From IMG/VR virus record IMGVR_UViG_3300032271_000017, positions 1-20,155 of that record: 20,155 bases of DNA, one strand, 5' to 3'. Within the stretch, counting starts at the first letter, position 1. Each line of letters begins with the position of its first letter. The notes below the pieces were generated by a model that was given only the letters and a program-made list of their open reading frames with translations, did no database searches and was not told where the DNA came from. The position numbers and the translations under genes were made by a program. Source of the stretch: a virus. Positions 7,473 to 13,388 of this stretch are shown here, in pieces.

Positions 7473-8471
7473 ATGCCTCAATTTTCAGATGACCTTTTCT
7501 TAGGCCCTGCCCAAACTTACATGGGTACTGGCATTCGCCCCTATACCACCACAGCAACTGGCGGTACTGGCGGCTCTTCCTCAAGCACTCTTACCATCAC
7601 CGCATTGAACCAAGGCGCTCCAATTGTTGTTGGTATGTATATTGACGGTTCAAGCGTAACTGATGGCACTTACATTACCGCTTTTGGTACTGGCAATGGT
7701 GGCACTGGAACGTACACACTGAACCAAGCAATCAATATTGCAAACACTACTGCATTGACCTTGCATGGCAACATTCAATTTGATGACCCAGCCCTGATGG
7801 ATTTGGGTGTTGGCCCTATTGGTCGTATCTATGTTTGGGATGTCATTCCTCAAGCATTGGCGACCAACAACATTGCCGCATCACAGACTCCTGCTGCTTC
7901 TGGCAATTTGACTTTGACTGCTGGCACTTCAGTCAAGTCTGTGGTTCGTCCAGACGGAACTACTGTTCTGCAACTTGACTTGCCTCGCGCTGTTCAGTTG
8001 ACTACAGCATCTGGCACGATCTCTACAAGCCGTACCTTGACTGTTTCTGGTTACGACTACTACGGTCAGCCAATGAGCGAAGCAATCGCAACTGGCACTA
8101 CCTCTTCTGCCGTGGCTAACGTTAAGGGCAAAAAAGCATTCTTCCAAATCTCTAGCATTGCAATCAGCGGCGCTTTGCCAGTGGCAATCACTGTTGGCAC
8201 TACTGACATTTTGGGTCTGCCTGTTCGCGTGTTTAACGTGGCATACCTTGCAAGCGTTAAGAGCAACAACACATTGGCACAAGATGCTGGTACGTTTGTA
8301 GCCGCAGACACTGCGACTGCTACAACCACTACTGGTGATGTTCGCGGTACATATGTCCCGGCAACTGCATCGGACGGTATTGTTCGTACAGTGATGGGTA
8401 TTTTGTTGCCCGGCATCGCGGTTGGCCCCAATGCAACCCGCACTGGCGCTCTTGGTGTTACACAGGCCTAA
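7473..8471 (+). CDS. Beta-rich virion structural protein with an inserted small module, 332 aa
   Basis: The ATG follows AAGGAG by six bases. The protein is rich in Thr, Ser, Ala and Gly with alternating beta-type patterns and no enzymatic motif. Residues 1-30 lead into a module (about 39-97) that reads LTITALNQGAPIVVGMYIDG, then ITAFGTGNGGTGTYTL, and resumes in HGNIQFDDPALMDLGVGPIG. That module resembles short beta modules I remember in many phage structural proteins, so it looks inserted. The remainder (about 100-332) has two strand-rich parts, including YDYYGQPMSEAIATG and FFQISSIAISGALPVAITV. Its position just after the capsid terminator suggests a head or head-tail virion protein. Exact role unknown. 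Confidence 0.75.
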   Translation: MPQFSDDLFLGPAQTYMGTGIRPYTTTATGGTGGSSSSTLTITALNQGAPIVVGMYIDGSSVTDGTYITAFGTGNGGTGTYTLNQAINIANTTALTLHGNIQFDDPALMDLGVGPIGRIYVWDVIPQALATNNIAASQTPAASGNLTLTAGTSVKSVVRPDGTTVLQLDLPRAVQLTTASGTISTSRTLTVSGYDYYGQPMSEAIATGTTSSAVANVKGKKAFFQISSIAISGALPVAITVGTTDILGLPVRVFNVAYLASVKSNNTLAQDAGTFVAADTATATTTTGDVRGTYVPATASDGIVRTVMGILLPGIAVGPNATRTGALGVTQA

Positions 8472-8483
8472 TAGGAGGTTTTC

Positions 8484-9890
8484 ATGGCTACTAAAAACAG
8501 TGCAGGGGGCTTCAAGCAGATGCCCAAAATGGAGACCACCGAGCCTTCAGTCATCTTAAAGATGAAAAAAGGTGGTCATGTGAATACCAAGCACCTCGAG
8601 AAGGGTGAGCATGGTCACATGCCAATGACGAGCAATCCAAAGTATCGTGAGTCAATGGAAAGCGAAGAGGGAAATTCACCTAAAAAGCCTTCCATGAGCG
8701 AGCGCAAAAAAGCGATGAACCCCAACTTCAAAGGCGGCGGTAAAGTTGAGCATAAGGCTGATGGCGGCATGATGGGCAACCCTCAAGCAATGGCTGCAAT
8801 GGCTAATCCAGCCATCCGCGCGGCTATGGCAAAACGCGCCTTGGCTAAACGTGCAATGATGGCTCAGCCCGGCGGCGCACCAATGGCTCAACCTATGGCC
8901 TCCCCAGCAATGGGCGCAGGCTTGCAGCCCGGCATGAAAAAGGGCGGCAAAGCTACTGCTAAAGAGCTTCACAAGCTTGAAAAAGAACTCAAGCACCACG
9001 AGCATATGAAGGCAGGCAAAGCTCATCACGGCTTGAAGTCTGGCGGCTTGGCTAAGAAGGGTGAAGCCTTTGAAGTCAAGACAACTATTGAGCATGACGA
9101 GAAGCCTTATGTCCGCACCAAGATGCATGACGGCGACAAAACTGATCGTGCGCACGGTACTGGTGATGTCAAGATGGGCAACGCAGGCGGCTTCAAGCAT
9201 GGCGGTCACGCACACAAGAAACATCACTATGCTGCTGGTGGCACGATTGAGGGCAATGAAGGCCCTTACGAAGACACAATGATGCATGATGGCGATCACA
9301 ATGACTCTGCTCACGGAACTGGCGGTGTTCGCATGGCTAATGCTGGCGGTTTCAAGCACGGAGGCAAGGCCAAGCACCATTACGCTCACGGCGGAACCAT
9401 TGAGCATGACGGCAATTGGGAAAACCGCCCTGCTGATACTGCCAAGCCCGGCAAGACCAACACCAAGACTGGCGAAGTCAAGGAGTCCAATGCTGGCGGC
9501 TACAAGCACGGAGGTAAAGCCTCAAAAAAAGCCTACGCCACGGGGGGAAGTGTTAACGATGAGGGCAAGGCAGTAAAAATGCCTCGTCACTTCGTTTCTC
9601 AACCCGTGGCAAACAGCTTGCAATCCGGCACTTTTAAGCATGGCGGCAAGGTAAAAAAGTTTGATGATGGCGGCTCTACAAGCAATGACAAATACACAGT
9701 CAAAGATCCAAAGGCTGTGTCCGACAAAGCAAGCAGAGATCTTGAAGAAGCTTTGAATCCCTTCAGCATGGCAAAAGAGCTTTATGGCAAGGCAAAAGAT
9801 TATTTCACGCCACCTGCCGGGAGCGTAACCAAGACAGAAAAATCTGTTACGGTGGCTCCTAGCAAGAAGCGCGGCGGAAAAGTCTGTTAA
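8484..9890 (+). CDS. Gly/Lys/His-rich protein with tandem 51-53 aa repeats, unknown function
   Basis: Strong AGGAGG site before the ATG. The 468 residues are low in aromatic and aliphatic residues and very rich in Gly, Lys, His, Ala and Met. The basic-glycine motif occurs at least eight times, for example KKGGHV (28-33), GGGKVEHKADGG (84-95), KKGGKA (152-157), FKHGGHA (237-243), FKHGGKA (290-296), YKHGGKA (340-346), FKHGGKV (384-390) and the C-terminal KRGGKVC. Residues 201-253, 254-304 and 305-355 are three related repeats, each starting TIE, with NAGG[FY]KHGG in the middle and ending GG. His clusters lie near residue 170 (LKHHEHM) and at 244-249 (HKKHHY). There is an Ala/Met-rich helical stretch at about 97-128. 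Probably disordered and basic. Location among virion genes suggests a virion or assembly component. No enzyme, signal peptide or membrane segment seen. Confidence 0.8.
   Translation: MATKNSAGGFKQMPKMETTEPSVILKMKKGGHVNTKHLEKGEHGHMPMTSNPKYRESMESEEGNSPKKPSMSERKKAMNPNFKGGGKVEHKADGGMMGNPQAMAAMANPAIRAAMAKRALAKRAMMAQPGGAPMAQPMASPAMGAGLQPGMKKGGKATAKELHKLEKELKHHEHMKAGKAHHGLKSGGLAKKGEAFEVKTTIEHDEKPYVRTKMHDGDKTDRAHGTGDVKMGNAGGFKHGGHAHKKHHYAAGGTIEGNEGPYEDTMMHDGDHNDSAHGTGGVRMANAGGFKHGGKAKHHYAHGGTIEHDGNWENRPADTAKPGKTNTKTGEVKESNAGGYKHGGKASKKAYATGGSVNDEGKAVKMPRHFVSQPVANSLQSGTFKHGGKVKKFDDGGSTSNDKYTVKDPKAVSDKASRDLEEALNPFSMAKELYGKAKDYFTPPAGSVTKTEKSVTVAPSKKRGGKVC
9084..9548 (+). repeat. Three tandem in-frame protein repeats (53, 51, 51 aa)
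   Basis: Units at 9084-9242, 9243-9395 and 9396-9548 encode residues 201-253, 254-304 and 305-355. All share TIE at the start, an acidic/His-Asp part, the NAGG[FY]KHGG core and an aromatic-Ala-x-GG end. The first two also share MHDGD and AHGTG. The third has lost these and carries an NWENRPADTAKPGKT stretch instead. Confidence 0.85.
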
Positions 9891-9895
9891 ATCCG

Positions 9896-9920
9896 GCGGG
9901 GGCTCAGGCCCCTGCTTTTT
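9896..9920 (+). terminator. Rho-independent terminator after the Gly/Lys/His-rich gene
   Basis: An eight-pair GC-rich stem (9896-9903 with 9908-9915, one G-U pair) has a four-base TCAG loop and a tail of five T. It starts just after the stop codon and precedes the next ribosome binding site (AAGGAT at 9922-9927). Confidence 0.8.
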
Positions 9921-9932
9921 CAAGGATAAATT

Positions 9933-10733
9933 ATGAGTAACGGCATTGTTTCGTCAATCACTCGCGGCGGTCAATTTGAGCCATTTGACCTTCAAGTTTC
10001 AAGAAATCAAATCTTGGGCCACAGCCCGGCAAATATATTTGCTTATGGCACTACGCCAGCAACAGCAGGTTTGTTTAGAACTGTTTGGGAAAACATGTCA
10101 ACCACTGACTATGTGTTTCCAACTTCCGCAAGCACAATGAATTTGGTTAGCACTGTAGGCACAGACACAGCAACAATCACTATTGTTGGTACAGATGCAA
10201 GCTATAACTTAATCACAGAAAACCTTGTGTTGAACGGTACGACAAACGTCCCAACCGTTAACTCATATTTCAGAATCAATAACATATCCGTCTCTGTTGG
10301 CTCTGCAACAAACCCTTCAGGTGTAATTACACTGTCGGTCAGTTCAACTGTTTATGCTCAAATAAACACCGCTACTGTCAACGGCGTAACCGCAAGCATT
10401 GGCACATCACAGATGGGTGTATATACCGTACCAAAGGGGTACACATTTTATGGGTACAGATACGGCGCATACTCTTCTTTCAACGGCAATAGCGCCAACT
10501 ACACCACATACAGAGCATTGACAAACGCTTCATCGGGCGTTCAAAGAGTTATTGTTCAAACTCCTTTCAATACCACCTATGAAGTGCAGCGACACTTTCC
10601 GTTCCCTTATGTGGCTGGTACTGATTTGAGATTCCAAGTTGCAAGTAGCGCAGCCACTGCGGCTGTTGTAAGCATCAACATTGGCGGTGTTTTGGTAGAA
10701 AACAGCAACTTGTTGACTGTACCGGAAGGATAA
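9933..10733 (+). CDS. Beta-rich virion structural protein, 266 aa
   Basis: The start is set by AAGGAT six bases upstream of the ATG. The N-terminus ([21 protein letters not shown]) and the middle ([49 protein letters not shown]) follow an order I remember from structural proteins of environmental short-tailed phages. The C-terminal part contains [18 protein letters not shown] and a final strand. The whole protein is Thr/Asn/Ser/Val-rich with beta alternation and lacks catalytic or membrane features. It lies between a terminator and the cluster of small basic genes, and its stop is three bases before the next ATG. A virion protein on the head or tail is likely; the site is unknown. Confidence 0.75.
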   Translation: MSNGIVSSITRGGQFEPFDLQVSRNQILGHSPANIFAYGTTPATAGLFRTVWENMSTTDYVFPTSASTMNLVSTVGTDTATITIVGTDASYNLITENLVLNGTTNVPTVNSYFRINNISVSVGSATNPSGVITLSVSSTVYAQINTATVNGVTASIGTSQMGVYTVPKGYTFYGYRYGAYSSFNGNSANYTTYRALTNASSGVQRVIVQTPFNTTYEVQRHFPFPYVAGTDLRFQVASSAATAAVVSINIGGVLVENSNLLTVPEG

Positions 10734-10735
10734 TT

Positions 10736-10894
10736 ATGCCTTTGATCAAATCAAAATCTGAAAAAGCATTCAAGAAGAATATTGCCACTGAGGTCAAGGC
10801 TGGTAAACCAGTCAAGCAGGCCGTGGCAATCGCATACAGCACCAAACGCGCCGCACCAAAGAAGAAGGCTGATGGTGGAAAGTGTGAGTGGTAA
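10736..10894 (+). CDS. Small basic phage protein, 52 aa, ending GGKCEW
   Basis: The ATG follows the previous stop by two bases, with GGAAGGA upstream. The product ([20 protein letters not shown] at the start, then [17 protein letters not shown]) is highly basic and probably helical. The K-A-G-K-P[10 protein letters not shown] pattern is one I remember in many environmental phage small proteins. It ends [11 protein letters not shown], which combines the window's recurrent DGGK motif with Cys and a terminal Trp. The stop overlaps an alternative GTG of the next gene, but the next true start is probably the ATG at 10897. Function unknown; the basic helix could bind DNA, which is inference. Confidence 0.82.
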   Translation: MPLIKSKSEKAFKKNIATEVKAGKPVKQAVAIAYSTKRAAPKKKADGGKCEW

Positions 10895-10896
10895 TC

Positions 10897-11292
10897 ATGT
10901 CAAAAAGGGGGCTATATGCCAATATCAATGCAAAACGCGAAAGAATCGCTGAAGGCTCTGGGGAGCGCATGCGCAAGCCGGGTTCAAAAGGCGCTCCAAC
11001 TGCTGAAGCTTTTAAAGAGTCAGCCAAAACAGCAAAATACGCAAAAGGCGGAGTAAGCCTTGCTGTTGGTCGCGGTGAGAAATTACCCGTCTCCAAAGGC
11101 GCTGGATTGACCGAGAAGGGTCGAGAAAAGTACAACCGAGAGACAGGTAGCCATCTGAAGGCTCCGCAGCCTCAAGGCGGTTCTCGTAAAGATTCTTTTT
11201 GCGCAAGAATGAGCGGCGTAGTTGAGCATTCAAAGGGCGATGCTGAGAGAGCAAAGGCATCGTTGAAGCGCTGGAAATGTCCCGGCTGGTAA
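10897..11292 (+). CDS. Small basic phage protein, 131 aa, DUF6321-like C-terminus
   Basis: I chose the ATG at 10897 over an in-frame GTG at 10888, which lies inside the previous gene. The N-terminal half (KRGLYANINAKRERIAEGSG, then MRKPGSKGAPTAEAFKESAK) is basic and followed by YAKGGVS, another copy of the recurrent motif. The C-terminal half (GAGLTEKGREKYNRETGS, KDSFCARMSGVVEH, KASLKRWKCPGW) resembles, from memory, a phage family of unknown function with the same LT-KG, SFCARM and RW-C elements that I believe is DUF6321. Two Cys are in these conserved elements. The protein is strongly basic with no membrane segment. Neighbouring small genes share the terminal Trp. Function unknown, nucleic-acid or capsid binding is possible. 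Confidence 0.82.
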   Translation: MSKRGLYANINAKRERIAEGSGERMRKPGSKGAPTAEAFKESAKTAKYAKGGVSLAVGRGEKLPVSKGAGLTEKGREKYNRETGSHLKAPQPQGGSRKDSFCARMSGVVEHSKGDAERAKASLKRWKCPGW

Positions 11293-11301
11293 GGAGTTGA
11301 A

Positions 11302-11502
11302 ATGGCCCCCGCACAAGGATCAGCAAACGCAATCGGCGGATCATCATCAGAAGAGAGTGATGTTCCAAGAGCCACTGGCGAAAATGTCGGCGGCTTGATT
11401 CTTGCGGGCCAAAACAATCCTTACAAAAAGGGCGGCAAGGTCAGCTTGAAAACTTGCAAAGTAAAGACGCATCAAAAAAGTAAATCTTCACCCAGTTGGT
11501 AA
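11302..11502 (+). CDS. Small protein, 66 aa, with shared KGGK-LKxC-TH-W C-terminus
   Basis: An AAGGAG site at 11291-11296 precedes the ATG. The N-terminal 35 residues are Gly/Ser/Ala-rich and look disordered. From residue 41 the protein reads YKKGGKVSLKTCKVKTHQKS and ends in Trp. That C-terminal element aligns with the end of the next gene's product (see the repeat entry). Lys, Cys and His in fixed order could bind a ligand or metal, but one Cys and one His are few for a zinc site by themselves. I do not recognise a named family. Confidence 0.78.
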   Translation: MAPAQGSANAIGGSSSEESDVPRATGENVGGLILAGQNNPYKKGGKVSLKTCKVKTHQKSKSSPSW

Positions 11503-11959
11503 AGGAAACATCATGACAATGACAGGTAATTACAAATTAAGCCCGGCTCTTAAAGAAGCAACTGATCGGGCTTCAAAAATGATGGCTGAAGGCAAAGCTG
11601 AAAAAATGCCAGCCCGTGAAGAGACAGAAAGTCGCTTGGCGGCTCGCAAACAAGAAAGCGAAAACGCAGAGCGTGAGGCCGCAAAACGTGACGCGGCTGA
11701 TTTGCCGAACCTTAAGAAGCGCCACGCTGAAATGGAAGCAACCTACAACAAGGGCAAGAACTATGAGTATGCCGACCGAGAGCAAAACCTGTCGGATGAA
11801 GAGCGCTCAGCCCGCGACGTTAAGGGTGGCATGATGAATTTGGCCCAAAGAATCCACAATGTCAAAAAACATGGCTTCAAACAGGGTGGCAAAATCAACT
11901 TAAAAGATTGCGGTGTTTCAACACACGAAAAAAACCCTAAACACAAAAATTGCTGGTGA
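11422..11959 (+). repeat. Related C-terminal coding segments in two adjacent genes
   Basis: The segments 11422-11499 and 11876-11956 encode peptides that align as aromatic-K-x-G-G-K-[VI]-x-L-K-x-C-x-V-x-T-H-x-K, then a variable stretch, then Trp at the C-terminus. The N-terminal parts of the two proteins do not resemble each other. Confidence 0.85.
11513..11959 (+). CDS. Charged helical protein, 148 aa, with shared KGGK-LKxC-TH-W C-terminus
   Basis: AGGAAAC lies before the ATG. Residues about 8-100 are highly charged and probably one or two long helices or a coiled coil (ESRLAARKQESENAEREAAK, then LKKRHAEMEATYNKGKNYEY). After RDVKGGMMNLAQRIHNVKKH, the last 27 residues from 122 read FKQGGKINLKDCGVSTHEKN and end HKNCW. 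This repeats the C-terminal element of the previous gene. Two His and two Cys in this tail could chelate a metal, which is speculation. Placed just before the adaptor gene with an 8-base gap. Possibly a virion-internal or assembly protein. Confidence 0.8.
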   Translation: MTMTGNYKLSPALKEATDRASKMMAEGKAEKMPAREETESRLAARKQESENAEREAAKRDAADLPNLKKRHAEMEATYNKGKNYEYADREQNLSDEERSARDVKGGMMNLAQRIHNVKKHGFKQGGKINLKDCGVSTHEKNPKHKNCW

Positions 11960-11967
11960 GGTAAACA

Positions 11968-13038
11968 ATGGCATATTCAGGCACGATTGGTCAAACAGTC
12001 ATCACAGTTCAAAACCTGATAGATGATGGCGCTCGTCGTGCTGGAAAACTGGCTGAAGAGTTGACTGTTGAGCAAATCCAATCAACAAAACGCGCATTGT
12101 TTTATTTGCTTAGCAACCTGATTAACCAAGGCATACAGTATTTCGCCATTCAAAAGGTTGTTTTGGGTTTAACTCCAAATGACTATGAATATCAGCTTCC
12201 AGTGGGCGGGAATGATGTTTTAAATGCCCTTTATAGAACTTTGACGCGCCCTGTGGGTGGATATGCGTCATCTGCTGGCGGTGTGGTTGGAAATGCTTTT
12301 GATGGCAATTTAAATACCTACTGTCAACAAACGAGTGCGGCGGGAAATATTTCTATTAATTATGGCAATCAAACCAATTACATTGGTTCTATTGGTTTTA
12401 TGCCTTACATTTCTGGCGGCGGAAGTCAGACATGGGACTATGTTTTTGAGTCATCAATTGATGGAACAACTTGGAAAACTTTATATACAGGAACTTCGGT
12501 ATCTGTGACTGATGGACAGTGGGTTTGGCAGGACATTGATCCGGGGGCAAATGTTGCAAATTACCGCATGCGGGCAACTGGCACAACAACTTTGTCATTG
12601 CGTGAGCTTTACTTTGGTACGAATAGCACTGAAATCACAATGGCTAGATTGAACCGTGATGATTACACTAATTTGCCAAACAAAAATTTTACCGCCAATC
12701 AGCCGTACCAGTATTGGTTAAATCGAACGATTCCGCAGGCAACCATTACGATATGGCCCACCCCATCAGATCCGTTTGTCCAGATGGTGGTGTGGTACTC
12801 AGCCCAGATTCAGGATGTGGGGGCATTGAGCGGTCAATTGGCTATTCCTGATCGCTGGTTGATGGCAATCCAAAACATGCTGGCTCACCAGATGGCGCAG
12901 ATTTTGCCCGGAGTTGATGTGGGTCGTGTTCAATACTTGGAAGGTCAAGCCGAAAAGTATTTCAACATGGCAGAGCAGGAAGAACGCGACAAATCGCCTA
13001 TTTACCTTGCGCCAAACATTGGCGTGTACACGAGGTAA
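11968..13038 (+). CDS. Head-to-tail adaptor/neck protein with inserted discoidin-like domain
   Basis: The outer parts (residues 1-96 and about 219-356) look like the helical neck adaptors of podoviruses. ELTVEQIQSTKRALFYLLSN and later IPDRWLMAIQNMLAHQMAQI are long helices, and the C-terminus has EKYFNMAEQEERDKSPIYLA. P22 gp4-like proteins are the nearest known role, by inference. Residues about 97-218 (DNA 12256-12621) read like an F5/8 type C (discoidin) domain: NAFDGNLNTYC, SINYG, SIGFMPYIS, ESSIDGTTWKTLYTG, NYRMRATGTTTLSLRELYFG. Such domains usually bind sugars or lipids. The insert sits between YRTLTRP and the conserved-looking ARLNRDDYTNLPNKNF. GAGGTAAACA precedes the ATG. Confidence 0.78.
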   Translation: MAYSGTIGQTVITVQNLIDDGARRAGKLAEELTVEQIQSTKRALFYLLSNLINQGIQYFAIQKVVLGLTPNDYEYQLPVGGNDVLNALYRTLTRPVGGYASSAGGVVGNAFDGNLNTYCQQTSAAGNISINYGNQTNYIGSIGFMPYISGGGSQTWDYVFESSIDGTTWKTLYTGTSVSVTDGQWVWQDIDPGANVANYRMRATGTTTLSLRELYFGTNSTEITMARLNRDDYTNLPNKNFTANQPYQYWLNRTIPQATITIWPTPSDPFVQMVVWYSAQIQDVGALSGQLAIPDRWLMAIQNMLAHQMAQILPGVDVGRVQYLEGQAEKYFNMAEQEERDKSPIYLAPNIGVYTR

Positions 13039-13040
13039 TC

Positions 13041-13388
13041 ATGCCTAGATTCCTTAACACTGACGGCAATGCCAGTATTGCAATTTTTATTTGCGATAGA
13101 TGCCGCATGAAAAGGGCAATTGATGAAGCTCAGCCTGACCCAAACTTCCCCGGCCTCTCTGTGTGCCGTCAAAATTGCGCCGATGAGAAAGATCCTTATC
13201 GTTTGCCTGCTAGGAAAACTGAGAAGATTACTTTAAAATTCCCTCGTCCAGATGTCAGTGTGGCTGTTGATCCAAACGCAATCATTACAACTGGAAGCAA
13301 TCAGTACGATCTGTCTCCAGAGCAAAATGTGCAGACACCCGAGAACAACGGAAACCTTGATACCTTGAGTCCATCACCGGGGCAATAA
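13041..13388 (+). CDS. Small phage protein with two Cys pairs, putative zinc-binding, 115 aa
   Basis: The ATG follows the adaptor stop by two bases and its GAGG site lies inside the adaptor gene. Cys 18 and 21 (ICDRCRMKR) and Cys 42 and 46 (VCRQNCADEKDPY) form a C-x2-C and C-x3-C arrangement typical of a zinc ribbon or knuckle. The N-terminal ~70 residues are probably the folded part (DPNFPGLSVC, RLPARKTEKITLKFPRPD). The tail after about residue 75 is Asn/Pro/Ser-rich and looks disordered. The gene sits between the adaptor and the first fibre gene, a place where I remember small proteins of this kind in environmental phages. Zinc binding is inferred from spacing only; function unknown, possibly a neck or plug component. 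Confidence 0.78.
   Translation: MPRFLNTDGNASIAIFICDRCRMKRAIDEAQPDPNFPGLSVCRQNCADEKDPYRLPARKTEKITLKFPRPDVSVAVDPNAIITTGSNQYDLSPEQNVQTPENNGNLDTLSPSPGQ

Noticed and set aside
8676-9509. 277-codon open frame on the minus strand opposite the Gly/Lys/His-rich gene
   Set aside because: Its hydrophobic look (Val, Leu, Ala, Ser) is what reverse reading of repeated Gly/Lys/His codons gives, and it has no start signals or neighbours on that strand.
10888-10896. GTG start extending the DUF6321-like gene by three residues
   Set aside because: It lies within the end of the previous gene; the ATG at 10897 gives the natural start MSKRGLY.
10736-11959. Small Cys/Trp-ending proteins as ribosomally made peptide precursors
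   Set aside because: No modification enzyme, protease or exporter is nearby, the proteins are basic and lie within virion genes; the tag idea fits better.
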